This document shows, piece after piece, positions 34,268-42,512 of a stretch of 64,000 bases of DNA. The first letter of the stretch is position 1. Every line of letters begins with the position of its first letter. The notes under the pieces were generated by a model. The model ran no database searches and had not been told where the DNA came from. It worked only from the letters and a program-made list of their open reading frames with translations. This stretch comes from an uncultured Eubacteriales bacterium. Lineage in GTDB: Bacteria; Bacillota; Clostridia; Christensenellales; Borkfalkiaceae. Made by a program: the position numbers and the translations under genes. The DNA is taken from positions 1 to 64,000 of the forward strand of contig CATZMZ010000002.1 in NCBI GenBank assembly GCA_958421945.1, in the 5' to 3' direction.

Positions 34268-35311
34268 ATGGAAACGGATATCAACGTTTTTGCCGGCGAA
34301 ATTCTCGAAAATACCGGCGTGGATTTTTGCGTGTTCGACGATCAGGGCGCGTACGTTTACGGCAACGCGACGCGCGGCGAAACCGTCCCGCCGGAGTTCT
34401 CCGGCGTGTTTTCCGACGTGGGATTAAATAAAACCTTTTTTAGATTCAGGTATAAAAACAAGTATTATACGGGAAGATTAAAGGGGGCGGGCAGAACGGA
34501 AAGAAATTACGCGTTTCTTATATCCGAGCTTGCCGAAAAGTCTTTTACGAGGGGTGCAAACCTTTCGCGCGTGGAATTTTATCGTTCGGTCGTGCTGGGC
34601 GAAGCGAGTTATTTTCAGATAGAAAAATATATGCGGAAATTTTCCGTAGAGGATAAGCCCGCGTGCGTTATGCTGGTCGCCGTGCCGGTTGGCAAAACGG
34701 ACGAAGTGCTTAACGTTCTCACCGCATACGTTGGCACGGGCGGCGGGGATTGCGCGTTCGTGCTTGACGAAACGCATTGCGTGCTTGTTAAATTTTCGGA
34801 CGAGGCTGCGGGCGAATACCGTTCTTTCACCGAGTTTGCCGAGTTTTTACACCGCACCGTATACGAAGAAACGGGCATCGAAACGACCTTTTCCATCGGC
34901 GGAACGGTTAAAACGGTGGCGGATTTGTCCTCGTCGTTCTCGCAGGCGTCGTCCGCGCAGAGAATGAGCAATTCGGTTAAAACGGGCGGCGCGGTACACT
35001 CGTTTAAGGATTTCGTGCTGATAAAAATGCTTGAAGATTTGCCGAAATATAAGCTTAACGAATATTTAGAACTTTTGATGGACTCGGCAGCGCGGGAAAT
35101 TTTTTCCGACCCCGAAATGACTGATACAGCGGAGGAATTTTTGGAAAACAGTCTTAACGCGAGCGAAACCTCACGCAAACTGTATCTGCACAGAAATACG
35201 CTTACCTACCGTCTTGATAAAATCGAACGCGCAACGGGGCTTAATATAAGAAAATTCTCCGACGCGGTGGTTTTCAGAATGATTACGATACTTTCAAGGC
35301 TGATAAGATAG
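34268..35311 (+). CDS. PucR/CdaR-family transcriptional regulator
   Basis: The 347-residue protein has an N-terminal sensor-like region (about 1-100), a GGDEF-like middle domain (FSIGGTVKTVADLSSSFSQA), and the C-terminal PucR helix-turn-helix LYLHRNTLTYRLDKIERATG, the family signature. Members regulate purine, sugar-acid or amino-acid catabolism. Targets cannot be identified from neighbours. AGAGGGG lies before the ATG. Well supported as a family, function open. Confidence 0.85.
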   Translation: METDINVFAGEILENTGVDFCVFDDQGAYVYGNATRGETVPPEFSGVFSDVGLNKTFFRFRYKNKYYTGRLKGAGRTERNYAFLISELAEKSFTRGANLSRVEFYRSVVLGEASYFQIEKYMRKFSVEDKPACVMLVAVPVGKTDEVLNVLTAYVGTGGGDCAFVLDETHCVLVKFSDEAAGEYRSFTEFAEFLHRTVYEETGIETTFSIGGTVKTVADLSSSFSQASSAQRMSNSVKTGGAVHSFKDFVLIKMLEDLPKYKLNEYLELLMDSAAREIFSDPEMTDTAEEFLENSLNASETSRKLYLHRNTLTYRLDKIERATGLNIRKFSDAVVFRMITILSRLIR

Positions 35312-35328
35312 ACTTTCCGGGTGAAATT

Positions 35329-36810
35329 ATGAACGAAAACTCAAAAAATCGTATATGCGAAAATTCGGGCGAAGACCACGATTATATCGTTGCGGAGAAT
35401 GATTACGTCGAAAACGAACACTGCGCAAACGAAAGTTATGCAGGCGAGCGCGGTAAAAACGGGCAGGGAAGTCCAAAACCCGCCCGAAACAAAATCGGAA
35501 ATATTCTCGTTGCGACGATATCGTTTTTTATCGCGATTATCGTTTTCTTTGCGGGGTTTTTTGTCGGAAGTTGTAACGGCACGGCAGCGGATAAGGCAAG
35601 CGAAATTATAAGACTTATCAATAAATACGCCGTCGCGGTTGACGGCGAAGCCGATAAAGACGACGTTGCGCGCGCTATCGTGGGCTACGTGCTTAAAGAC
35701 GATAAATACGCGCGTTATTACAGCGAAAAAGAGTACAAAACGCTGCTTGCGGAGGATAAGGGCGTTTACGCGGGCTTTGGTTTAAGTTTTCTCGTGGACG
35801 AAAACGGGTGGATAGTCGGCGACTCGGTTTACGCCGTTCAGCAAAATTCGCCGGCGTATCACGCGGGCGTTAAAACGGGGGATAAATTCGTCAGGGCAAC
35901 GACCTCCGCTATCGGTGCGGACGGCTCGAAAGTACCGGACGCGGTATTTGCGGACAATTCGGAGCTTGCCGAATTTATGGGCAAAATCCCCGAAAACGGC
36001 TCGGCAACCTTTTACGTTACGCGCGCGGGCGAGTTTATCGAAAAACCGTTCGTTATAGCAAAGGAAACGTATACCATGGCTTACGTAAATTATTACGACG
36101 GGCAGAAGGGGTTGTACTTTTATTCGGCGCACGGCGCGAAAACAGAGCCGCGCGAAAGCGAAAACGGCGTTGCTATGCTGCCCGACGATGCGGCGGTAAT
36201 AGAGCTTTACGGCTTCGAAGGTGACGCGGCGAGGGAGTTTAAGCAAGCGCTCGATTATATGAGAATGCGCGGCAAAACCAAGCTTATTCTCGATTTAAGG
36301 GATAACGGCGGAGGTTTTATGACTACGCTTTCGGATATCGCGTCTTACCTTATCCGTAACGGCGGCAAACGTAAAAGCCTTATCGCCGTGGCGATAGACA
36401 AAAAGGGCGCAAAGCAGAAATTTTACACGAGCGGAAACGCTTTTTACGATAATATCGAACAAATCGCGGTACTCGCCAACGCCAACACGGCTTCCGCATC
36501 CGAATGTCTTATCGGCGCGCTCGAGTTTTACGGCGGCGCGACTGACGGCGCGAGTTTTTCGGAAAAAAATCTCGTGCTTACCTATAATCCGTCAAGAGAT
36601 AATTTCAGCACTTACGGCAAGGGTATAATGCAAACGACCTATTCGCTTGCTACGGGCGGCGCGTTCAAAATCACCACCGCGTATATTTATCAGCCAGACG
36701 AAAAAACGTGTATTCACGACGTTGGGTTGACTACGAGCGTTCCCGAAAACCGCGTTGACAACGAAAACGCGCTTTCCCGCGCGATAGACGTTATCAGAAC
36801 TAACGGCTGA
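35329..36810 (+). CDS. S41-family C-terminal processing protease with PDZ domain
   Basis: The 493-residue protein has a charged cytoplasmic N-terminus of about 58 residues, one membrane helix (LVATISFFIAIIVFFAGFFV), a PDZ domain (about 145-240; GVYAGFGLSF, NSPAYHAGVKTGDKFV), and the S41 protease core: KLILDLRDNGGG, then ANANTASASE with the nucleophile Ser and STYGKGIMQT with the catalytic Lys. It should be anchored facing outside and cut C-terminal tails of exported proteins. It starts 17 bp after the PucR gene. The long acidic N-terminus is unusual but not without precedent. Confidence 0.9.
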   Translation: MNENSKNRICENSGEDHDYIVAENDYVENEHCANESYAGERGKNGQGSPKPARNKIGNILVATISFFIAIIVFFAGFFVGSCNGTAADKASEIIRLINKYAVAVDGEADKDDVARAIVGYVLKDDKYARYYSEKEYKTLLAEDKGVYAGFGLSFLVDENGWIVGDSVYAVQQNSPAYHAGVKTGDKFVRATTSAIGADGSKVPDAVFADNSELAEFMGKIPENGSATFYVTRAGEFIEKPFVIAKETYTMAYVNYYDGQKGLYFYSAHGAKTEPRESENGVAMLPDDAAVIELYGFEGDAAREFKQALDYMRMRGKTKLILDLRDNGGGFMTTLSDIASYLIRNGGKRKSLIAVAIDKKGAKQKFYTSGNAFYDNIEQIAVLANANTASASECLIGALEFYGGATDGASFSEKNLVLTYNPSRDNFSTYGKGIMQTTYSLATGGAFKITTAYIYQPDEKTCIHDVGLTTSVPENRVDNENALSRAIDVIRTNG

Positions 36811-36817
36811 AAGCGCA

Positions 36818-37102
36818 TTATCCGAGATAAGCGTTTAAACAGGAGATTATTTTTTTATCGGCAACGCCGCCGATGGGCGCAGTTCCGCAGCTTTCGCATG
36901 GAACGGAAGAGTTGCCGTTACCGTTTTTTGCGGCGTTATTTAAAAAACCTTTCAACACGGGTATCACCGCGTCCGACGTCAGGTCGGACGCGGCTTTCTT
37001 TATGTCGAAATTATTTTTTTTAAGAATTTCGAGCAAGGGCGCGTATTCCTCCTTGCCCGTCGCTTTTAACAAAAAATCGCCGATATATTTTAAAATTTCC
37101 AT
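36818..37102 (-). CDS. Small protein of unknown function with two Cys
   Basis: The 94-residue product from ATG 37102 (AAGGGGG upstream) reads EILKYIGDFLLKATGKEEYA and LLEILKKNNFDIKKAASDL, an all-helical protein with a C-terminal CESCGTAP motif. A longer open frame to 37129 lacks a ribosome-binding site. It points away from the small gene at 37200; the 97 bp between them would hold both promoters. No family recognised. Confidence 0.65.
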   Translation of the reverse strand: MEILKYIGDFLLKATGKEEYAPLLEILKKNNFDIKKAASDLTSDAVIPVLKGFLNNAAKNGNGNSSVPCESCGTAPIGGVADKKIISCLNAYLG

Positions 37103-37199
37103 GCACGCCCCCTTCTTGCGTAAAAGCAAGGTGGTTTAATCACACATATTATTATATGAAAATCATAATATATAAATGAACGAACGGGAGGTATCGATA

Positions 37200-37490
37200 A
37201 TGGAAGATTTCAACGAGTACGCAAAACACGCGGAGAGCGATAACCGAAACGGCGCGGGCGGTTTAAACGGCGATTTATTTAAAATCGTTTCGGAACTGTC
37301 CGGAAAATTCGACGGCAAAAACGGCAACGACCTGCTTAAAGCCGTTTATGCGGAAGCGGAACGCGGAAAACGCAACGGGACGCTCACCAACGAAGAGCTG
37401 GACGGCTTTGCCGAAAAACTCGCGCCGATTCTGGATGAGAAAAAACGCAGTTTGCTTAAAAAGGTTATCGCGGAATTAAAGAAAATTTAA
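37200..37490 (+). CDS. Small acidic/basic helical protein of unknown function
   Basis: From ATG 37200, preceded by GGGAGG, the 96-residue product (EDFNEYAKHAESDNRNGAGG, then LFKIVSELSGKFDGKNGNDL and KLAPILDEKKRSLLKKVIAE) appears all-helical and soluble. Its helical end resembles that of the divergent small gene at 36818 in character only (both have a helical repeat of the type LLEILKK or LLKKVIAELKK). No family recognised. It may share a regulatory region with that gene. Confidence 0.65.
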   Translation: MEDFNEYAKHAESDNRNGAGGLNGDLFKIVSELSGKFDGKNGNDLLKAVYAEAERGKRNGTLTNEELDGFAEKLAPILDEKKRSLLKKVIAELKKI

Positions 37491-37519
37491 GCCGCGCGGC
37501 ATGCGCGAATTTTTACGCG

Positions 37520-38641
37520 CTATTTACTGATTTCTTTTACCGCACGCAAGAAAAACTCCGCCTCGCGCGAAGAATTCTGTACGGCAAGACTTGCCCGAAC
37601 GAGTCCGCCGTCCGCGGTTTTTAAAAATTCGTGCGTAAGCGGAGCGCAGTGCAAGCCGCCGCGGACGGCTACGTCGTAACGAGAGTTAAGTTCGTCGGCA
37701 ACGTCCGCGCTGTCCTTGCCTTTTACCCGAAACGAAACTATGCCCGTGCGGTTCGGTTCGGAATAGACGGAAATTTCAGGGATATCCGACAGCCCCTCGA
37801 TAAGTTTTCCGGTAGACGACAACAGGTTCTCGCCGAAATTTCCGAGGTTTTGCGAAACGTATTTCGCGCCTTCCGCAAGCGCGGCGATTGCCGGCAGGTT
37901 AAGCGTGCCCGATTCAAGCCGTTCGGGGTAATTTTCGGGCTGATTAAGGCTGTAAGATTCCGTACCCGTGCCGCCGAAAAGCAGGGGCGAAACGTTTACG
38001 TTTTCGCCGATACATAAAACGCCGCTTCCCATAACGCCGTACAAGCCCTTGTGTCCCGCAAGCGCAAGCATGGAAATCCCGTCCTTTTTCATATCGAGCG
38101 GGATATGTCCGCCACCCTGCGCGCCGTCCGCCAGAAACAATACGCCGCGTTTTTTGCAAACTTCGCCGAGCCGCCCGACGGGCATAACTTCGCCCGTAAC
38201 GTTGGAGGCGGCGGTTGCCGCCACGAGGTAAGTATCGTCCGAAATGTTTTTTTCCACCGCGCGCGATAAGTCCTCGCCCTTTTCGGGTGCGACGACGGTA
38301 AGCGTGATTATGCCCTGCTTTTCGAGCGATTTAAGCGGACGAAGCACGGAATTATGTTCAAAAACCGTCGTAACGACGTTTCCGCCACGTTTAACCGTTC
38401 CGAAAATCGCAAGATTCAACGCTTCCGTGCAATTTTTGGTAAAAATCACGCGTTCGGGGGAACAGTTGAAAATATTTGCGAGAATTTCTCTGCATTCGTA
38501 AACGATTTTCGCGCCGGTAACGGCAAGGCGGTGCGCGCTTCTGCCGGGGTTTGCGGATAAATATTTGGTTACGGTAAAAAGCGCGTCGTAGACGGCGCGC
38601 GGCTTAAAGCCGCCCGTGGCGGCGTTATCGAAATAAATCAT
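37520..38641 (-). CDS. Cysteine desulfurase-like class V aminotransferase
   Basis: The 373-residue PLP enzyme begins IYFDNAATGGFKP and has FTKNCTEALNLAIFG, FLADGAQGGGHIPLDM, the PLP Lys in LALAGHKGLYG, and GTGTESYSLNQPENYPERLE as in NifS/SufS-like enzymes. The C-terminal RGGLHCAP contains the Cys expected in the active-site loop. It takes sulfur (or Se) from cysteine (selenocysteine). Divergent to it, 87 bp away, is a small Se/S-carrier-like gene, a frequent partner of this subfamily. Confidence 0.88.
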   Translation of the reverse strand: MIYFDNAATGGFKPRAVYDALFTVTKYLSANPGRSAHRLAVTGAKIVYECREILANIFNCSPERVIFTKNCTEALNLAIFGTVKRGGNVVTTVFEHNSVLRPLKSLEKQGIITLTVVAPEKGEDLSRAVEKNISDDTYLVAATAASNVTGEVMPVGRLGEVCKKRGVLFLADGAQGGGHIPLDMKKDGISMLALAGHKGLYGVMGSGVLCIGENVNVSPLLFGGTGTESYSLNQPENYPERLESGTLNLPAIAALAEGAKYVSQNLGNFGENLLSSTGKLIEGLSDIPEISVYSEPNRTGIVSFRVKGKDSADVADELNSRYDVAVRGGLHCAPLTHEFLKTADGGLVRASLAVQNSSREAEFFLRAVKEISK

Positions 38642-38728
38642 ACTCCTGCCTCTTTAACATTATTTAAATTTTTCTCGTAATATATTGTATAAGGAACAGT
38701 TCCTTTTTATGCCAAGGAGAAAGCAATT

Positions 38729-38986
38729 ATGGGATACATTGCAATCGCGTTCAGGTCGAGGGCGCAAACGGTTAAATTTTCGGGATATTTAAGTCGCGGC
38801 GGGGTGCCTAACGAGATTATAAACACGCCGAAGGAGGCGGGCGTCGGGTGCGGATTGTCGGTAAAAATTTCCGTCGGATATTTCGCGGCGGCAAAACGCG
38901 CGCTCGGTTCGTCGGGATTAACGACGTTCGCCGGGTTTTTTCTCGTTAAAATTTACGCCGGCAAAAGAATAGTCAAGAGTATTTAA
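38729..38986 (+). CDS. Se/S carrier-like protein (DUF3343 family)
   Basis: The 85-residue protein reads YIAIAFRSRAQTVKFSGYLS and NEIINTPKEAGVGCGLSVKI, matching the DUF3343 family (TP, then a Cys-Gly-Leu-Ser motif), thought to carry sulfur or selenium on the conserved Cys and usually coded beside a class V aminotransferase, as here. AAGGAG precedes the ATG. The direct link of Cys desulfurase and carrier supports a sulfur- or selenium-transfer role; which element cannot be told. Confidence 0.75.
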   Translation: MGYIAIAFRSRAQTVKFSGYLSRGGVPNEIINTPKEAGVGCGLSVKISVGYFAAAKRALGSSGLTTFAGFFLVKIYAGKRIVKSI

Positions 38987-38996
38987 TATAAAACGC

Positions 38997-39026
38997 TTGT
39001 AAAACCGCGCCTTTTTATGTTAAAAT
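38997..39026 (+). promoter_or_regulatory. Possible promoter of nth
   Basis: TTGTAA (38997-39002), 18-bp spacer, TAAAAT (39021-39026), 93 bp upstream of the nth ATG. Confidence 0.45.
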
Positions 39027-39118
39027 ATCCTTTAAGGATTGTTTTCGCAAAAACATCGTCCCGATAAGGTCTTTTACGTTAAAAAGGCGTTTGTTTTGCG
39101 ATTTTACGGTGTATAATT

Positions 39119-39739
39119 ATGGATAAGCTTACCGCCGAAAAAATAATCGCGCGGTTGTCGGAAAACTTTTCGGATAAACCCGCGCTTAATTTCGACACGC
39201 CATATCAGCTGCTTGTGGCGGTTATTTTGTCCGCGCAATGCACGGACGCCCGCGTGAATAAGGTTACCGCGGAGTTGTTTAAAAATTACGGCTCGCCGGA
39301 GCAGATGTTAAAGCTTTCCGCGGCAGAGCTGGAACAACAAATTTTTACCTGCGGGCTTTACAAAACCAAGGCGGAGCATATTTTGTCTGCCACCCGTTCG
39401 CTCGTCGAAAACTTCGGCGGTCGCGTTCCCGATAACCTTGAAGAGTTGCAAACGCTTGCGGGTGTGGGCAGAAAAACCGCGAACGTCGTTTATTCGGTTG
39501 CGTTCGGCGGCAACGCAATTGCCGTGGATACTCACGTTTTCAGGGTTTCCAACAGAATAGGGCTTGTTTCGGCAAAGAACGTGCTTTCCACCGAAAAGGG
39601 GCTTATGCAAATCATTCCCGAACGGGACTGGCGGCGCGCGCACCATTATCTTATCTATCTCGGCAGAAGCTTTTGCAAGGCTTCCCGTCCCGACTGCGCG
39701 AATTGTCCCATCGGCGAGTTTTGCGAAAAACATTTATAA
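39119..39739 (+). CDS. nth: Endonuclease III
   Basis: The 206-residue protein has LLVAVILSAQCTDARVNKVT, the helix-hairpin-helix LQTLAGVGRKTANVV with the catalytic Lys, VDTHVFRVSNRIGL with the catalytic Asp, and the [4Fe-4S] Cys set C-x6-C-x2-C-x5-C (CKASRPDCANCPIGEFC). It is a DNA glycosylase/AP lyase for oxidised pyrimidines. No Shine-Dalgarno is seen before the only plausible ATG. Length is normal. Confidence 0.95.
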   Translation: MDKLTAEKIIARLSENFSDKPALNFDTPYQLLVAVILSAQCTDARVNKVTAELFKNYGSPEQMLKLSAAELEQQIFTCGLYKTKAEHILSATRSLVENFGGRVPDNLEELQTLAGVGRKTANVVYSVAFGGNAIAVDTHVFRVSNRIGLVSAKNVLSTEKGLMQIIPERDWRRAHHYLIYLGRSFCKASRPDCANCPIGEFCEKHL

Positions 39740-39890
39740 TCGCTGATAACGGTTTTTTTGTTTTTTTCGCGTTTTAGGTTTTAGCGGTTAGGTAAAGTTT
39801 GATAACGGTTTACCGGCGGTTTAACTGCGGGTTAATATTGTTTTTTAGTTAAACGTTTCTTTTTGGGATTTTAAGAAACGGGGAGATTAT

Positions 39891-41150
39891 ATGTTTATAG
39901 ACAGAGCAACCATAAATATTAAGGCGGGCGACGGCGGCAACGGCATAACTTCCTTTATTCATTATAAGGGTAAAGTCAGCGGCGGTCCGGACGGCGGCGA
40001 CGGCGGAAAGGGCGGCGACGTGATTTTCGTTGCGGACAAGCATCTTTCATCGCTCGTCGATTATTATTATAAAACCAAATTCGTTGCGGAGAACGGCAGC
40101 GCGGGGCAACCCAAAAACTGCTTCGGCAAAAGCGGCGCGGATTTAGTGCTTAAAGTTCCGCTCGGAACGGTTATTCGCGACAAGGAAACCAAAAACGTCA
40201 TCGCGGACATGTTCGAGGACGGGCAGAGAAAACTCGTGCTGACGGGCGGCGACGGCGGCAAAGGCAACGCGAGGTTTACGAACGCGCGCAGGCACGCACC
40301 GCATTTTTCGCAAACGGGCGAAAAGACCGAAACGAAACGCGTAATTTTAGAGCTTAAAACCATTGCGGACGTGGGTTTGGTCGGCTTCCCTAACGTCGGA
40401 AAGTCCACTATTTTATCCCGCATTACCGACGCGCGTCCAAAAATCGCAAACTACCACTTCACGACGCTGTCGCCTAATCTCGGCGTGTGCAATTATTACG
40501 ACGAACAGTTCACCGTTGCGGACATTCCGGGTCTTATCGAGGGCGCGAGCGAGGGCGCGGGCTTGGGCGTGGATTTTTTGCGGCATATCGAAAGAACGCG
40601 CATGCTCGTTCACGTCGTGGATATCGCGGGCGAAGAGGGCAGAGATCCTTACGAAGATTACCTTAAAATCAATGCGGAGCTTAAAAAGTACGGAGAAGGG
40701 TTAAGCAAGCTTAAACAGATTATCGTCGCCAACAAAATCGACTTTTACGGCGCGGACGAAAAACTTGCGGAATTCAGGAAAAAGCTTGGCAGAAAAAAAG
40801 TCGTTCCCGTTTCCGCGCTGACGGGTAAGGGACTTGATACGCTTAAAAAAGAAATTCACGACGTATTAGTTAAACTGCCGCCCGTAAAACCGCTCGAATT
40901 CGAGGAATTCAACTACACGAAGCCCGAAAAGCTCGATTACGAGATATTAAAGGAAGGCGAAACGTTCGTCGTGGTGGGTACGCTGGTGGACGTGTTAAAG
41001 CGCAACGTCGTTATGGACGATATGAATTCGCTTGCGTATCTGCAAAAGATTTTAAAAGACCGCGGCATCATAGACAAATTGAAAAAAATGGGTGCGAACG
41101 AAAAATCCACCGTTATAATCGGCGGCGAGGAATTCGAATTCGTCGACTGA
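39891..41150 (+). CDS. obgE: GTPase ObgE/CgtA
   Basis: The 419-residue protein has the Gly-rich Obg domain (FIDRATINIKAGDGGNG, GGDGGKGGDVIFVAD), the G domain with VGFPNVGKSTI, DIPGLIEGASEGAGLG and NKID, and the C-terminal OCT domain (about 340-419; FVVVGTLVDVLKRN). It acts in large-subunit assembly and stress response. GGGGAG precedes the ATG; a hairpin (CGTTTCTT/AAGAAACG, 39854-39880) lies just before it. Followed by yhbY, 28 bp later, the common arrangement. Confidence 0.96.
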   Translation: MFIDRATINIKAGDGGNGITSFIHYKGKVSGGPDGGDGGKGGDVIFVADKHLSSLVDYYYKTKFVAENGSAGQPKNCFGKSGADLVLKVPLGTVIRDKETKNVIADMFEDGQRKLVLTGGDGGKGNARFTNARRHAPHFSQTGEKTETKRVILELKTIADVGLVGFPNVGKSTILSRITDARPKIANYHFTTLSPNLGVCNYYDEQFTVADIPGLIEGASEGAGLGVDFLRHIERTRMLVHVVDIAGEEGRDPYEDYLKINAELKKYGEGLSKLKQIIVANKIDFYGADEKLAEFRKKLGRKKVVPVSALTGKGLDTLKKEIHDVLVKLPPVKPLEFEEFNYTKPEKLDYEILKEGETFVVVGTLVDVLKRNVVMDDMNSLAYLQKILKDRGIIDKLKKMGANEKSTVIIGGEEFEFVD

Positions 41151-41177
41151 TAAATTACGTTTACACGAGGAAAAAAT

Positions 41178-41471
41178 ATGTTAAATTCTAAACAAAGAGC
41201 AAGTTTACGCGCGTTGGCGCAAAAAATCGAACCCGTAACGCAGTTAGGCAAGGGCGGCGTGAACGACGCGTTTATCGACAGTCTTGATAAAGCTATCGAA
41301 AAAAGAGAACTGATTAAAGTTACCGTGCTTGAAAATTCGGGCGAAACGCCGAGAGAGGTCGGCGAGATTATCGCGGACAGGCTTAACGCGGAATTTGTTT
41401 GCGCGACGGGCAGGAAGCTCGTTTTTTATCGCCGTTCCGAAAACGACAAAGTCAACCATATAGTATTTTAA
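41178..41471 (+). CDS. yhbY: YhbY-family RNA-binding protein (CRM domain)
   Basis: The 97-residue protein is a single CRM domain: LNSKQRASLRALAQKIEPVT, QLGKGGVNDAFI with the GKGG loop, KVTVLENSG and the C-terminal GRKLVFYRR. It binds pre-ribosomal RNA and is usually coded after obgE. AGGAAAAA precedes the ATG. Confidence 0.93.
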   Translation: MLNSKQRASLRALAQKIEPVTQLGKGGVNDAFIDSLDKAIEKRELIKVTVLENSGETPREVGEIIADRLNAEFVCATGRKLVFYRRSENDKVNHIVF

Positions 41472-41604
41472 TCGCGATAGGATAAGCTTTCGGTCAAGTC
41501 GGGGTCGGCTTTGACTTTGATACGCTTCGGCACGTCCTGATAAGTTTGGGTTTGTTCTGAACGTCTTAAACGTTCGGGTAAAAACACGTATTAAGAAAAA
41601 GACC

Positions 41605-41640
41605 AAGCGCGCGTTGCGGCAGCTGCCGCAACGCGCGCTT
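41605..41640. terminator. Loopless 36-bp palindromic terminator
   Basis: AAGCGCGCGTTGCGGCAG (41605-41622) is followed directly by its exact complement (41623-41640). It separates the ends of yhbY and the minus-strand gene at 41646. The minus-strand side runs into TTGGTCTTTTTCTT, a T-rich end. 41472-41604 holds nothing else. Confidence 0.75.
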
Positions 41641-41645
41641 ATAAA

Positions 41646-42431
41646 TTATCCGGCAGAGGATTGTTCGGATTTCCCGAAAAACCTTAAAAACAGCGCGAAC
41701 AAAAGCGAAACAAACCCTACCGCGACGTAATATGTTTTAAAAGGGACGAAGAAGGAAAGTGTGAGAAACCCGAATCCGAACGCGGAAAAGGTTTTGGATT
41801 TTCTTTTAAGCAGCAACGTTTTAAACTGTGGCAGCGGGCTTTTATCGGCGTCTGTCAGCTCGATTTTTTGCGGCGGGAAAACGCCCGCTTTTTTTATAAT
41901 CAAAAACGCGTCCGCGTCTGACTTTAAGATTAATCTTCCGCCGAAGCGCGCGCAAAAGCCTTTTATCTCTTCGTCGGCAGAAGAGCAGTAAATAACCGCC
42001 TTTTCGCCACCGTTCAGCCTGTTAAACGCGCGCACCGCATCCGTTTTGGAAAGCGGCTGAAAGCCGATATAAAAGAACGCCTTTTCGTTTTTCCGAGGCA
42101 GAAGCAAACACCCCCTGCGTCGTTCGGGTTTCACGTCTAACGCCTGATAAACTTTAATGAAGAATTCGATTTTTTCGCGTTCTTCCATAAGCGAAAGGGC
42201 GGACATCGTTTTCAAAAACAGCTTTTCGTCCTGTTTTTTTACGTTTTTGACCGTTTGCTTTTTCAGCGTAAGCTTAACCGTAAAAAGACAGAACAGCGCG
42301 GCGAGCAGCGCGGAATAAATAAACGAAAAGGGGCGCGGCACAAAATAGTTGATTATCGCGAAGGATAAAAAGAAGGCGGCGAAAAAATAAAACAGCCAGT
42401 CGGAAACCATTGATAAAGTAATTTTTTTCAT
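41646..42431 (-). CDS. Membrane protein of unknown function
   Basis: From ATG 42431 the protein has 261 residues: two N-terminal helices (WLFYFFAAFFLSFAIINYFV, FIYSALLAALFCLFTVKL), a soluble middle (about 75-205; LLPRKNEKAFFYIGFQPLSK, AFNRLNGGEKAVIYCSSADE) and two C-terminal helices. The middle may be an NYN- or Rossmann-like domain, but I do not recognise it. A frame upstream to 42563 overlaps nadD and is not used. It is divergent from nadD, 82 bp apart. Confidence 0.6.
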   Translation of the reverse strand: MKKITLSMVSDWLFYFFAAFFLSFAIINYFVPRPFSFIYSALLAALFCLFTVKLTLKKQTVKNVKKQDEKLFLKTMSALSLMEEREKIEFFIKVYQALDVKPERRRGCLLLPRKNEKAFFYIGFQPLSKTDAVRAFNRLNGGEKAVIYCSSADEEIKGFCARFGGRLILKSDADAFLIIKKAGVFPPQKIELTDADKSPLPQFKTLLLKRKSKTFSAFGFGFLTLSFFVPFKTYYVAVGFVSLLFALFLRFFGKSEQSSAG

Positions 42432-42474
42432 AACTTTGTTATTGCCGCATCGGTTAAGCTTTATACGTAAAGGA

Positions 42475-42503
42475 TTGACAATATAGCGAAAAAATGATAA
42501 AAT
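42475..42503 (+). promoter_or_regulatory. Strong promoter of nadD-yqeK, leaderless arrangement
   Basis: Consensus TTGACA (42475-42480), 17-bp spacer, TAAAAT (42498-42503). The ATG at 42513 starts 9 nt after the -10, and no Shine-Dalgarno fits between. Confidence 0.75.
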
Positions 42504-42512
42504 TATAGCGAT

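Noticed and set aside
38051..38560. Plus-strand ORFs opposite the cysteine desulfurase gene
   Set aside because: They are codon shadows of a well-conserved gene on the other strand.
39112..39117. TATAAT one base before the nth start codon as its -10 box
   Set aside because: Transcription would begin inside the gene, after the only plausible start codon. A promoter at 38997-39026 is more likely.
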